64,000 nucleotides of DNA from contig OX638134.1 in NCBI GenBank assembly GCA_951804985.1, positions 558,001 to 622,000 on the forward strand, written 5' to 3'. The notes beneath the pieces are model-generated. The model worked only from the letters and a program-made list of their open reading frames with translations. It searched no databases and was not told where the DNA came from. A program made the position numbers and the translations under genes. This DNA comes from Dryomyza anilis. Taxonomy: Eukaryota > Arthropoda > Insecta > Diptera > Dryomyzidae. Each line of letters begins with the position of its first letter. Position 1 is the first letter of the stretch. This document shows, piece by piece, positions 1-11,579 of this stretch.

Positions 1-592
1 AAAGCAAGCCTGGTGTTAATAAAGCTCTTTTTGGTAGCATCTTCGCAGCTGCCATGGTCGCAGACACAGAACTTAATTAATAAAGAGTGAGATATTAATT
101 AAATGTTGACAGATTGTCATGCGATAGGCATTTCTTGGCCAAGATTTCGCTAAAAATGGTGACTAAAATCGTATTTAAACTTATCAACATCGTCGTCATC
201 ATCACCATGATGAGTCCAGGGAATGTGATAAGATGCATGTTTCAATTGCCCATCTTGGCCATGTGCGCAATGTTTGCCTTAAAGGCGCGAAATAATTGTA
301 CCGGCTATAATGAGCGAGGCGGCGGTACAGCGGTGCCTTAGCAACATTTTCCCGCCATGTTCTAAATAGAGAAAAATCAATTTAACAGCAATAGCAACAG
401 CAACATATGTCGGCACGTAAAACAACTTTCCAAGTCTTTGGAACACTTGCTACATTAAAATTGCGCGCTTACGCCAATAAAATAAAATACAAAAAAAACT
501 GCAAAAACTTATGAAAAACTGCTCCATTTAATTCGCCTCGAAATTGCGTGCCACAGCCTCATGAAAATGCTTCGCAAACACTAACGACAACA
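1..592. other. AT-rich non-coding DNA
   Basis: No gene or repeat is recognised here. The stretch is AT-rich, with a few CAACAG/CAGCAA triplets near 385-403. Short open frames have no family resemblance and no splice context, so none is called. Confidence 0.5.
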
Positions 593-754
593 ATGACGCC
601 GAGTGATGTATCTGAGCCAACTACGCAAGTTGCCGGCTTAATCGGAGACGCGATTTTAGACTGCGTAGAGTCGACGGACGCGCATATGTCAAATACTAGC
701 AGCTGCACTAATTACACGTCTGTCAAAATGCCAATTTTAATGCGCACAAAATAA
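593..754 (+). CDS. possible 53-aa small ORF
   Basis: This is a candidate only. The ATG at 593 has a good dipteran start context (ACAACAATGA). The frame runs 53 codons to TAA with balanced amino-acid composition (MTPSDVSEPTTQVAGLIGDA at the start) and is GC-richer than its surroundings. The same frame is open back to about 515, but no AG acceptor lies in that extension, so an internal ATG start is preferred. There is no signal peptide, membrane segment or known motif. It could be a small-ORF peptide, a terminal exon or chance. No function is proposed. Confidence 0.17.
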   Translation: MTPSDVSEPTTQVAGLIGDAILDCVESTDAHMSNTSSCTNYTSVKMPILMRTK

Positions 755-1233
755 CATAAAAAAAACGAGGAGGATGCTCCAGAAATATGCTCTCTATGAA
801 AAGCAACGAGTCGAGATTATCAGCGCAAGTCTACGATAAAAACCACAATTGCTGCTGCAAAAAGTAGAAAAAAGCCAAAAAAAGCGCAGACAAATACCGC
901 GGAATCTACGCCTGTTGACCGGCGTAGCTGACTGGCGTGCATAATTAGTATCATGCAGAAATACGCACGTACTTATGCAGGCATTAAATGTTGAAAAATA
1001 GATTTCGTTAACGGACAGATTTGGAGCAAGTTGCGCATTAGCAGCAAAGCAACCTGCAACTGGACGGCAGTCCATGAAAGACGAAGCAGTTGGCTTAGTC
1101 GACCAGGTCGGAACAACCCATAGAAGGTGAACTCAGGCTGCTCTAGAAAAGTTGAATGCCAACAATACAATTAATTTAAAATTTGCAATGTTATTTATAA
1201 TTCTTATTAAAAATTTCATTAACATAATTTATG
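755..1233. other. non-coding stretch
   Basis: Moderately AT-rich. Two overlapping minus-strand frames (794-1075 and 973-1170) are open but low in complexity and unrecognised. Nothing is supported. Confidence 0.4.
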
Positions 1234-1555
1234 CACACAGAAAAATCCTCTTTTGGCATGAGGATAATTGAACGTTGCAGTGTTGAAACCAAAATACATT
1301 TGTTGTAACCTAATGTCATTAAAATGAACGTACCTTAGGGGGTTACCACAACCTCTTGTTTACCGATTAGGAGGTTGTCACAACCTCATGATCACTGACT
1401 TGGAGGTCGCCACAACCTCATGCTCACCGACTAGTAGGTTGCCTCAACCGAATTAAGAGGTTGTTAAAACTACTTTATCAATTGTTGCCGCAACGGAATG
1501 ATACAGTAGGGCAATTTAAATGGTTGCCGCAACAAATCAGATACATTTCTACTAG
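1234..1555 (+). mobile_element. CACACAGA-ended MITE copy with expanded interior
   Basis: The left end (CACACAGAAAAATCCTC, then TTTGGCATGAGG) matches the left end of the complete element at 59747-60062. The right side keeps a diverged form of that family's GTTGGCGCAACAAAT end near 1525-1540. The middle is replaced or expanded by tandem palindromic units (next entry). No coding capacity. The right boundary is uncertain. Confidence 0.6.
1336..1462. repeat. tandem repeat of GAGGTTGTCACAACCTC palindromes
   Basis: About four degenerate units of roughly 33 bp occur head to tail. Each carries a short palindrome of the type GAGGTTGTCACAACCTC (perfect at 1371-1387, 8-bp arms around one C) followed by ATGATCACYGACT-like sequence. 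It lies inside the MITE-like copy, so it looks like internal expansion of a transposon. Confidence 0.75.
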
Positions 1556-1723
1556 AGTATAAAATAAGCTGAAACACCCTCTGGTTCATCGGTGCTCATG
1601 AGAACTAAGGATCAGTTATTTTCATCCGACATTAAATATATTGCACGTTGTTGTATTCGGTGCAGGAACTCTAAAGTCGATTTTGAAGTCCCTAACCAAA
1701 TGTGCGATTTAAAAATATAAATA

Positions 1724-2322
1724 AAATACATTCTGGGTTGTTATATATGCTAAAATATATACATATATAGGGTATACACCAACCAACAGTTTTAGAGGCA
1801 ATACACAGTTTTACAACTACACACAGTTTTAACTCACTACACGGTATTACAGGTACTGTTGTGCCGATCTTATTTTACATTGGTTCATCGCAAAGCGTGC
1901 TTGCTATATGGGTTGTCTAGTCGTTTTTCTGACCATCCTGCGTGCATCGTGCGTATATCATGACTTTGATATTCTTCTCTCTTATTCGTTTTTTTGTATA
2001 TTTTATATAGCGCTACTAGTGACGTTGAACGAGGTTCATACAACGAAAAAAATGAGGAAAATAAAAATAATAATGAAATAAAAAATATAAATAAACAATA
2101 TTTATGTATAATATTTATATAAATAAAATAGAAACGACAAATAAAAAAAAAATGTTTCATCGTGTGTGTTCATTTCCTTCCATTTTTGTTCAAATAATGT
2201 ATTAATTAATATAATTAAATGTTTAATCAATACGATTAAATGTCGTATTGGCGATGAAATAATAAAAAATTCATTGTATTGATATTTTTTTTTCCTTAAA
2301 TATATATATTTTTTTCTGTATT
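1724..2322 (+). repeat. three-copy dispersed element, copy 1
   Basis: It aligns by eye over nearly its whole length with 24485-25050, and in inverted orientation with 27140-27720. Shared landmarks are GGGTTGTTRTATRTGCTAAA, several ACACAGTTTTA motifs, GCTTTGATATTCTTYTCTCTT-like sequence, an A-rich section with AAAAATATAAATAAACAA, and a terminal TTTTTTCTGT. The absence of a long ORF suggests a non-autonomous transposon. Confidence 0.75.
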
Positions 2323-3073
2323 CTCAGTTATCTAATGGATAAACACAAATTTAAAATACCTTCAGCACTTTCATTTAAAAATGAATATAATGAAAATACA
2401 TGTTTTTCACCTAAAAAGGTTTTTATTAATGTCACTAAAATATAGTTCATAACTACAATTTTGATTATTGCAACAGGCATATAATGGATACCAATAGTGT
2501 TAAGAATAAAATCAAAGCAAGAAAGTAAATCAAGAAGTTATCAAGAGAAGAAATATACGCATTCCTACCGGGTTATATTCCAACAAAGATTCATTCAATC
2601 ACTCTTTCGATCTTCGTCGTCAACGTCGACCGTTCGTTCGTTCATTCATTCATGGTGGACGAAATTACTGTCGGCCGGCATATTTAAATGAATTAAAGCA
2701 CTCGAGTGTGCGCAGCGCTGCACTGCACCGTGGCATGTGTGAGAGTATGATTTCCTTTTAATTGCAGAGTGTGTGTGTTTGAGGAGGAGCAATAGTATCA
2801 TCATCACTCCAGAGTCGACCAGAGCCAGATCAACTCGACTTACAAAAAGTGCGTAGAACGTAGCTAGGAAGCATGTCTGGCAAATCACTTGCCATAGATT
2901 AAAACAACTAAATAAATAGTTGTATCTCACCTTGGACAACGACAACGCTTGGACATTTGAATCTGGAGTGACAACTGTGATACTTGACGGCATCTGAGTT
3001 ATTTTTAATTATTATTATTATTAGTATTTTGGATGTGAAAAATGAGTGCGTAAAGAGATTAACGGCTTAAAAA
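2323..3073. other. non-coding stretch with tetranucleotide run
   Basis: It contains a short (TTCG)n(TTCA)n run near 2632-2653 and no recognisable gene. Frames at 2497-2691 (+) and 2646-2993 (-) have no similarity that I recognise. Confidence 0.4.
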
Positions 3074-3295
3074 ATGGGTGTTGGAGAGGATGACGATGAT
3101 GAATACGCCAAAGAAACAGATGCGCCTGACGACAGGGTTGTCTGTGTGCAAAATTATGAAAACTTGCAGCATGGTAAAACGAAAAATATGAAAATCACAA
3201 AGCAGAAATTTACAAATCACTTATTTTCATATAAAAAAATAAAAATTGTAAAACTAGGGTTCGTTTACCCCCGCTTAACAGTCATTTATCGCTGA
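3074..3295 (+). CDS. possible small ORF or first coding exon
   Basis: The ATG at 3074 is in a very strong fly start context (AAAAAATGGG). It opens an acidic, protein-like N-terminus (MGVGEDDDDEYAKETDAPDD) and the frame continues 73 codons. The composition becomes A-rich and less protein-like after about residue 33. A weak donor (G|GTAAAA) sits near 3174, so an alternative is a first exon ending there. Upstream is a 3-codon ATG frame. No family is recognised and no downstream partner exon was found. Confidence 0.17.
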   Translation: MGVGEDDDDEYAKETDAPDDRVVCVQNYENLQHGKTKNMKITKQKFTNHLFSYKKIKIVKLGFVYPRLTVIYR

Positions 3296-4280
3296 CCATA
3301 ACGCAGTATTTGTTCCCCCTAAAATGCGCATTGTTCTCTAAAACACATTAAAAAGTCAGCAACCATGCTTCACAATTTCGACAGCAACAGCAGCAGCAGC
3401 TGTTGTTGGCACAACAAAGAAGGTGCTAAATGGGCAACAATCAACGGGCCGATGATAGCAACGACGAATGCACACTTCAAAAGCAACAAAGTGCGCGACA
3501 CTTCAACACGAGACACATAATAAAATAGTTCATTATCTGTTGGCAACATGAAGCTATTGTTGCAACAACACACATCATGAAACAGAACAGCAGGACGATA
3601 AATAGCTGAACTTTTGTTTGCGCATCCTCTACACAATATTGACTCTATTGTGATTCTGTGTTTTCGTCGAGAGTTCGAGAAAGGTAATACAACATTTGTT
3701 TGTGGTAGAGCTGCTAATTTATTGATTTATATGTTGTTGCCATTGTCAAAATACATAAATTACAGCGTGACAGCGTTTCGAAAGTGTATAGAAAAAGTGA
3801 ATTGAAAATATTTTTGAAAATCATTGCCATACATTAACCCCGCACGGCCGCAGCTGTAGCGAATTTCGAACAATATTCAGTTCATTATTTTGCAATAAAT
3901 TCCAAAATATCCATGCAAGGGCAATATAAGCCAAATAGATTTTAAATATTGTATAGAATTGGTAGTTGGTTAAATGTGAATTTGCAATGGTTGCGTTGCG
4001 AAAGGGCAAAACATACATTAAATGAGTTTTTAAATGTGGGAACTCAAATAAATTAAACTTTATTACAATTGTTATGACAGTAACGTATTGATAAACTCTT
4101 CAATGTGTTAATGGATGAGGCATCAAAATTGAGTTTAATATTTACAAATTTATAATTTACGGCAAGTACAGTCTGTACAAAATTATTTGACTAAAACAGT
4201 GAAAGGTAAATTTACCATGGACAAAATTTATGTCATTTTTCAGGAATATTTCCGGCATGAAAGTTTGTGGAAAGAATGTA
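3296..4280. other. non-coding stretch
   Basis: It holds a CAGCAACAGCAGCAGCAGC microsatellite at about 3380-3403 and otherwise AT-rich sequence. Frames at 3370-3636 (-), 3614-3805 (+) and 3821-4018 (-) are unrecognised and not called. Confidence 0.45.
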
Positions 4281-5075
4281 CACGAAAAAACAAAATATTC
4301 TTCAAATTGACGAATTTCGTTCTTCAAACCATGGTTCACATTGTGTTGAAGAACAATTAATAATACTAATCACTACAAAACATCCTTGTTATGAATTCCA
4401 TATCAATTTGGTGAATTACTGAAAAAGAGCAAAAAATATATAGTACATCATATTGAAGAATGTTGTTTATCAAATCAAATTTAAATCAAAATATTTATTT
4501 TTTCCTTCATTTAATACCACATTCATTTTTTTTTAACGAAAAAAAAATTTTCATAGTTTTTTTTGTTAATTCAAAAAAAGTTTTCAATTAATTATTTAGA
4601 TTTTTTTCAATATTATTTTTTAAGTTTTTTAATGGATACTTTTTTTCCGTCAAGTTTTTTTTCGAAAAATTTTTTCACGGACTTTTTTAATTAGATTTTT
4701 TTTTTCAATATTATTTTGGAAATTTTGTTTAATATATTTTTTCCACAGGTTTTATTTCCGAAAAAAAACATTATTTCACAGTTTTTTTTGAAAATTTATC
4801 CATACAAAAATATCAGATTTTCAAAGAAAAAAATATTTTATAGTATTTAACAATTAAATAACATAAACCTTAAAAGAATTATAAATACATAAATTTGTAA
4901 ATGATTGCAAATTTTTGTATATAAATTTTATGTTTGAAAACTTCATATTGAACATGAAAACCATAAAATTTTAATTCAATGAGCGAATCTGAATATAGTG
5001 CATCTGGTAGTTGGGAAAAAATTCATAATATTGATGAATAAAAACATAAAAACATATGGAAAAATTTTGTCTGTG
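4281..5075 (+). mobile_element. CACAG-ended element with T-homopolymer core, copy 1
   Basis: It is bounded by CACGAAAAAA and TTTTGTCTGTG with TA on both outer sides, as expected for a TA-inserting Tc1/mariner-type non-autonomous element. Its ends share TTCAAATTGACGAATT-like and TTCATAATATTGATGAATAA sequence with 50173-50916, and both copies have a core of long T and A runs (about 4500-4810 here). No coding capacity. Confidence 0.65.
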
Positions 5076-5199
5076 TATAGCACCTTAAACAAAGTGTTTG
5101 GCAGGGTCAAGGTGGTTTAGAAACATTATATCGAATGATTTCAATCAGAAAAATGTGAAATTTTTATCAGAAGTTGTCTGTATTCTGTAAGTTCCCAAA

Positions 5200-5382
5200 A
5201 TATGCCGGGAATCTGCTTTTAAAATTCCATGAAAATCGATAATATGCCATATGCTTCACACAAACTTCCATTTATCTGTGTATTTGCCGGATATATGACA
5301 AAAAAATTCCCAAAAAATTCTATAAATTTCTCTCGGACAGATTATCAATTTTATAGAATTTTAAAAGCAGTTTCCGGCATAT
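5200..5382. mobile_element. short foldback/MITE-like inverted repeat
   Basis: The left arm at 5200-5227 (ATATGCCGGGAATCTGC...) is the near-exact reverse complement of 5356-5382. Weaker pairing continues inward (ATCGATAAT against ATTATCAAT). The roughly 183-bp unit has no ORF. A small inverted-repeat transposon is the likely explanation. Confidence 0.65.
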
Positions 5383-6555
5383 TATAACAAAGCACAGAAA
5401 AGAGACAGCTTTTCATATAAAATCCGCTTTTGCATGCTTAAAATCTTTCGAAAAAAAGGTTTCTTATCTGCCTTGAGCCTGCAAAAAATTATGTCTTAAA
5501 TTTATAAAAAAGTATTTTCTGAATTTCAAAAGTTGAAATGCCATACGATAGTTCGAATATTCTCAGCATATAAGTATTAATTTTTAAAGATATAATGATT
5601 TTTGTAAACCAATTTTTTAACATTTTAAAATATAGTTGATCTATTTTACTTCTCCAACGACAATATCCAATGTAAACACATATTTAAAAAAAAATGTATA
5701 ATCATTTTATGCTTCACCCAAATATTTGTAATGCAAATAGAGCAAAACTATGTTATAAAAAATAATTAAATTTCATGTTTTTCAAACAACACATAATGTG
5801 TGTTATTTATAGTTTTCAAAAATATTTTCCCAACATAGTCATAAATTTTGCTACAATAAAAATACATAAAATATGTTTCTTATAGATCAAGAACTAATTT
5901 GTGTTTTGTGAAAAAACAAATTTAAATATTTCTGATGTCATTGTAAAACTATTTAGATTTATGGCTTACAATAAACGTTAAATCGCATATTTCAGGTTTT
6001 TACTAATTTGGCCTCAAAGAACAATGTAAAGAATAATGTTAAAAACTACGTTTAGCGCTATGCTAAGTCGGCTGTTAAAAGTTACGTTAAGAGTAAATAG
6101 AATAAATGTTAGTTTAACATTTTCTAACAGCAACTGCTTTGTGCAGGAACAGCAGCACAACAGCGTGCTTACAACATGTTTGACTTCAAACTTGTTTGTG
6201 GCTGATATTGCTGATAATGTCTATTTTAAGACAATACCTCAATGTTAACTGACTATAAATTCACAGTGAAATATGTCTGAGTTTGTAATAATTTTAGCAG
6301 TGCCATAAAAAATGCATTGAATGATAGTTTTTGACAAATTTATTTTTGTATTTTGAAGTAGTTAAAATTTGGTAATCATAATACATCAAATATATTGGAG
6401 TTTAGTTTAAAAAATGATGCTAAAAAAATGTTACTTTTTTTGATTTATAATCAGTGATAAACATCGTAATCTAAACAAACAGATGGTTAAGGCTACTCTA
6501 AATTTGGAAATTTGATATTAGTGGAAAAGAAGGACATGCGAAACACATATTATTA
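5383..6555. other. AT-rich non-coding DNA
   Basis: Very AT-rich, with no recognised gene. The frame at 6036-6248 (+) is unrecognised. Confidence 0.45.
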
Positions 6556-6870
6556 ATTTTTATACCCTACACCTATGAGGTACAGGGTATACTAATTTTG
6601 TGCATATATTGTAAAGCCCCTTAGGAGGCGTGTCCGGTATGGAAAAGTATATATATATTCTTGATCAGCATCACTACCTAAGTGTGTTTAGTCTGTCCGT
6701 CTGTCTGTATGTCTGTCCGAAAACATAGTAACTTGAGAAATACTGATCCGAATGCGATGAAATTTCATTTAATATTTTTTAGCTAAAAGTAGGAAGTGAC
6801 CTCCCACACAAGGAACTATTATATAACTTTTTAGGAACTAATAACTCGAAAAGTGTTCAAGACATAGTTA
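6556..6870 (+). repeat. dipteran dispersed repeat (TATACCCTAC...CCGTCTGTCTG)
   Basis: The segment starts TTTTATACCCTACACC and has an inverted echo GGTACAGGGTATACTA. It continues through TGTAAAGCCCCTTAGG, AAGTATATATATTCTTGATC and GTCTGTCCGTCTGTCTG. From memory this arrangement is a common interspersed repeat in Drosophila and other flies; I cannot assign a family name without a search. It is one of the main reasons for placing the window in Diptera. Confidence 0.7.
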
Positions 6871-7991
6871 TAAAAATTAAAACATCCGCCCACATTTTTT
6901 TTTACATTATTTCCCGGGTTTTCGTAGTGAAAATTTTAGCCGTAGTGAAAATTTTATTAAAAGCAAATCTTTGAAATATTAGCCCTACAAAATTTAAATT
7001 TTAATTAATTTTAATCAATTTTTTAAATTAATTGACCCCTGTCAGCAGAATGAAGTGCGTTTTTCCATTTCTCCACTTTTATAAAATCGTTGTTAAATAG
7101 TCTTCACACGTAATAAATGCCCCCTTCATTAAAATAATTGGAACAATTTTCATCCATTTGACTTTTTTAATTTTAAAAATATTTTTTAGTTATGTTCCGT
7201 CATTTTGACGCACAACAAATTTGAACGAAAAAAGATAGAGCGAAAGCAGAAGAAATGACAGCATTTTTAAAATATTTATCCTTTACTGTATAATAATGTA
7301 AGTCAAACTGTATTATTTTTTCAGAACAGATAATAACGTCAAATTGGACCTAGATGGAAGGTAGATATCGGAACGTTCTGTCGGAGTTTTCTCGATACGA
7401 GAAATTTTTCGAAATCGGAACGATATCGAAGAAAAAATGATCAAAGTTCGAGATTGCTGCGAAAAATATTGCGATATCGATTTGATAAATGTTTAAATAT
7501 TGTATCTTGTCAAAGAATTTGAATGTACGAACATTTTTAAAAATTAAAATCGAGAAAGCAACGAGATCGAACTTTTTTTATCGAAGTTATTCGAGAAAGC
7601 TCCGAGGTATCGAAGGTCTCCGTGACATGGCAGTCTGGGTAGTTATAAATATTGGAAATATGAAAATATTGGAGATCATTCTAGCTTTGATTTAAAGTTT
7701 CGAATATACTTCATTCGCACGATATTTCTCAAAATTAGAAAAAACAGCACCTGAAATAAAATGGTACGAAAAAAAGGTTGCGTATTAAATTCAATATTAC
7801 CATTATAGGTAAAATAGTCAGAAGAAAACATTATTTTTATCAGAATCCTAAACTTAATTAAGAATTTCTTTCGAAAAATTATCAGACAATATGAGATAAG
7901 TAATGACAAAAAAATTGATTTAAGAAGGACAAATTATAATATGGGTAATATATAGGCTGTAGAAAAGAAGATAAATTTCAGTATCACAGAC
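6871..7991. other. AT-rich stretch with TATCGA/TCGAGA-rich segment
   Basis: No gene is recognised. Between about 7355 and 7615 short related motifs (TATCGAA, TCGAGAAA, CGATATCG) recur on both strands, looking like a decayed minisatellite similar to the one at 61.6-62.7 kb. Confidence 0.4.
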
Positions 7992-8153
7992 GGTGTTTTA
8001 CTCTCGTAGGTTTGCATTTACTGATGAGAGGTAGTTCGCATAGAAAAATGTTTTCAATGAAAAAGATCTTGGCAGTCGCTGGGGATCGTAGTCGAACGCA
8101 CCCGCTACTTTCGCTGGTAGTCCAACGCACTAACCAGTCGAGCTACCGACGCC
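7992..8153 (-). mobile_element. tRNA-derived SINE, 3'-truncated copy
   Basis: Read on the minus strand it begins GGCGTCGGTAGCTCGACTGG and has the head TTAGTGCGTTGGACTA. It then shows the family body (CTATGCGAACTACCTCTCATC, CCTACGAGAGTAAAAC) and stops before the family's 3' half and (ATT)n tail. The B-box region is altered (GGTGCGTTCGACTAC). Full relatives are at 25660-25969 and 56899-57193. Confidence 0.8.
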
Positions 8154-8860
8154 TAACTAAAGCATAAAATGGAAATCATCATACACTGGGGAATGCTTGA
8201 ATGGAACCATTGAATTTTTCATCTTGATTGTCATAAATTAGTTAAGTTTTATGCGGGAATCTCATTAAAAACACTAAGAAGTCAACTGAATTATCTAAAA
8301 TTACCTTAATCGGTACACTTATCATTAGCACTTTGTTTCTATGACAGTAACTTTGTAGTTCCTGTAACTGAAAAAAATATTAAAAATGACCAGAAGAAGA
8401 CCTCCACCGTAGTAAAGCAATCTCAAGTTTCAGCAACATTTAAGCAAATATGACACATAACAACATCAATAACAACAAAGAAGTACATACTATTACAACA
8501 ACATAAACCAAGCAACATTATCGCAGCAACATAAAGATAGGGAACGACGTTAAATTCTGCACCAAGAGAGTTGCGTAGAAAAAACATTAAAAATTTGTGC
8601 CAAAATGTAATAAGTCTCAAATAAGTATCCAAGAAGTACTAAAAGAAGAAGAACAAATGAGATGGTCTAACAATTTTAGCTAGCAGCAGGGCGTGTGAAG
8701 TTTTGTAGACACATTTTACATTTTATGAGGCTGCCTGCTGATTGAGGAGGAGGCGTAGTGCAGTGACAGGGCTGGACTGAGAGCACCGAATAACACAAAT
8801 ATAGGTTTCATTGGAATATAGTTAAGACAGAAAATATCCACTTTTGGTTAAAAGTAAGAA
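8154..8860. other. non-coding stretch
   Basis: Nothing recognised. A CAACA-rich frame on the minus strand (8423-8632) is not supported. Confidence 0.4.
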
Positions 8861-8861
8861 A

Positions 8862-9068
8862 AACTTAGTTGTAACAACCAAATTTAAGCGACTAACTAGA
8901 AATTACTACAAATTGGTTGATGGAACTGCTATTTTCGATTGTCACTGCGCAAATAATATCATATACACACACCAAATGACTCCAAAACGGTTTTATTGGT
9001 TGTAGTCTATACTATAAACCTTTTACTTCCGGCTATCAGAAACGAATTAGAGTTGAGAGAACCGAATT
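8862..9068 (+). mobile_element. decayed copy of the CACACAGA-ended MITE family
   Basis: Scattered landmarks of the family at 59747-60062 remain in order: TTAGTTGTAACAACC, GTTGATGGAACTGC, TATACACACACCAAATGA, TTGGTTGTAGTCTATACT and GTTGAGAGAACCGAAT. Both termini are gone. The copy is old. Confidence 0.5.
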
Positions 9069-9966
9069 TATTATTTTTTTTTCATTTACTGCAAAATAGT
9101 AACATTTCTTCTTGTTTCACCGAAATTAGTTATATTCGCCCTTTATGGGACTAAGGCCTTGATGGAACCTTCTCTCCACACATGTCTTCTTACTAACCGA
9201 GTGCATTATTGCTGTGTTGCGGTTGTTAAAAATGCATGCAGAACATGAAGCTGTTTTGCGGTCATAACTTAGGCATGCTGCAAATTAAACGAGCTCAAAG
9301 AAATGCAATTTTCTAAAGTTCGTTTAGAGAAAAAAAAAATCGAAAATATAACCACCAAACATAAAATAGAAAACAAACCCTTTTTATATATTTATTGGCA
9401 TTTTGTTACCTATGCAGCGAAAACAATTTTCTAGCGCACGTAGTTGCGTTTTAAATTTCATTGAAAAATAGCTGCAACATTTTCTACTATTTCTCACCCA
9501 GACAAAAGCCTTATTTTTTTGGTTGCTTTTAGTACCAGCAACAAACTTTAGTTATTGTTGTTTTTGTCGCACAATCAAGCATTGCAAACTTCACGCATAT
9601 TTGTTGACCTTTCTTAGGCGTCTCTGTCGTCCCAACCGACTACAAGTGACATTGACAAATGTCAGTCGACGTGCGTACGCATACATTTCAGTTATTTTTT
9701 AACGTTCCGACGGTCGGTCGGTTCGTTTTTCACTTAGTTGTTCCTGCTGCTGGTTGCAGGAAAAGTGTTTCAATTACATCAACAATGCGGACAAATGCTG
9801 CGTTCTCACTACCCATGCTGTGCCATGGCCTTGTTTGAAAACTTCGAGATTAAAAAAAAAACCAACAGAAAACAGAAAACAAATGAAAGTCTGAGAGGTT
9901 TAAACGTCTAAAAAACTCATGTACAAAAACTCTTCAATAAAGGCAAAATTATTATTTTCTATATTA
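9069..9966. other. non-coding stretch
   Basis: AT-rich with no recognised gene or repeat. Confidence 0.4.
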
Positions 9967-10065
9967 CCCTAATAGAAATTGTAAACGGGAAATGATCTTT
10001 GCGTTTTTACTTTGGCATAGCTCGACCAATGATAAAAAGGATCTGGTCATGATCATGTCATTCCC
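9967..10065 (+). mobile_element. fragment of CCCTA-ended, GATCATG-containing element
   Basis: It begins CCCTAATAGAAATTG, the terminal motif also seen at 45631 and inverted at 25553-25567 and 51354-51365. It contains TCTGGTCATGATCATGTC, also found near 25530. No matching right terminus was seen, so it is called a fragment. Confidence 0.5.
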
Positions 10066-11570
10066 AATATGTTAAATCGCCTAAAACTAAAGTCCCTAAT
10101 TGTGATTTGGAAGTTTTAAACAAATTTCAGCCAGTCACAATTCTTCTTACATTCTTCTAGATATTCTATTCCATAAAGGTTATTTCTTATACTTCGACTA
10201 AATTGCTGACTTAACTAAATTGAACGGGTTTTTATTCTATCTCCATTCGGCAACCGGTAATTGGTTAAGTCCATAATCAATCGATTATCATATGTTTGTT
10301 TGCTGTCATTCAATTTACTTCAAGTTAGTCTTCTCGCAAATTTGCTAAATTAGAAAGTCGAAAACTGCATTACCGACAAAATTTAGTTTAATATGTGAGA
10401 AATATTGCCATTAAGTTAATAGAATACGAAAATGTGAAAATTAAGCGCACTATTGTGACCGAATTAAATTTGTGATTCGTGCCAGATAAAACTTTGTAAC
10501 TTTCTTAGTTCCAAAAATTCCCACAATCCAATCATATATAAATCAATCCGAATTTGAACTAAAACGACATGTTTATGCTATACATGACCCAAAGTTTCAC
10601 AACAATTCGTCCCACAATATACCGTTAAAAGAGTGACGTTATTTCACTCCAGATTGCCCAGTCCCTATATTGACTGCACCATTTCCGAAGGCAATTCTTC
10701 ATGGATATGGCGTTTATGATTGTCATCATGCGTTCATTGATGAAACCTGCCAATAAATCAATGCGTAATTTATCGCTGCTGACTATTTAGACAATTCCAC
10801 AATCCATGCACGAACCATAGACGAATACGGTGCGGTGCGTTGGCTGCGCTCTCCAAACGTGCGCGTTTTATCACAATTTTACGCTTTTACACAACGCCAT
10901 CTACGCATTTCTCACATATTACGAGTACAACTTATCATAATTTTTGCTACCATATAAAAGCGACAACTTAAATGAATAAAATGTCACTACACACAGCAAC
11001 AACAACAACCAAATGCAGACAGACGGACATACAGACCGATACCAACAATTATCCCGAGCAGTAAAGTGGCTGCCTTCAGTTGACAGCAGATAGTAGAAAA
11101 AAAGACACTGCGCTTCTAGTCGACTATCGACGACGTTGTGTCAAAACTAAATGCCGCAGATAAATTAAATATGGTGCCAGGAATTAGCACCGTGTGTGCC
11201 TGTGATATGAAGGTAGACGACGACGCTGAAGACGATGAGCCTCAATTAAAGGAAACCTGATCGGGCAGTGGTAGTCTCTATAGTTGTGGGAAAAAATACA
11301 CGCGTATTGATTGTTTTTTCAAAGTCAAAAAGTAATTTTTTGAATACGAAATATGCTAAATAAAACGGTACAAAGAATAGATTCCAACAAGTCCAACAAA
11401 TTTATGCGGTCTGGAAAATGTCAAATGACTTTCTTATAGTCAAAACTAAAAGGTTGTAATTTCATTAATTTAAAACAATTTGGTGTGTTTTTATAATATT
11501 ATTATCTAAATTGAAAGAATGTTTTCCGGTAAGAAAATGTTTATATAGTCGGGATCATCGTCACTAATCG
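10066..11570. other. non-coding stretch
   Basis: No gene is recognised. It holds short CAACAACAACAAC and CGACGACG runs near 11000 and 11220. Confidence 0.4.
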
Positions 11571-11579
11571 ATATCTGGA

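Noticed and set aside
4500..4810. Poly(T)-rich tract as a retroposon tail
   Set aside because: It lies in the middle of a CACAG-ended element whose other copy has the same homopolymer-rich core, so it is internal sequence, not a tail.
6562..6726. Fragment of a coding retrotransposon
   Set aside because: No reverse transcriptase or gag frame is present; it matches a non-coding dispersed fly repeat.
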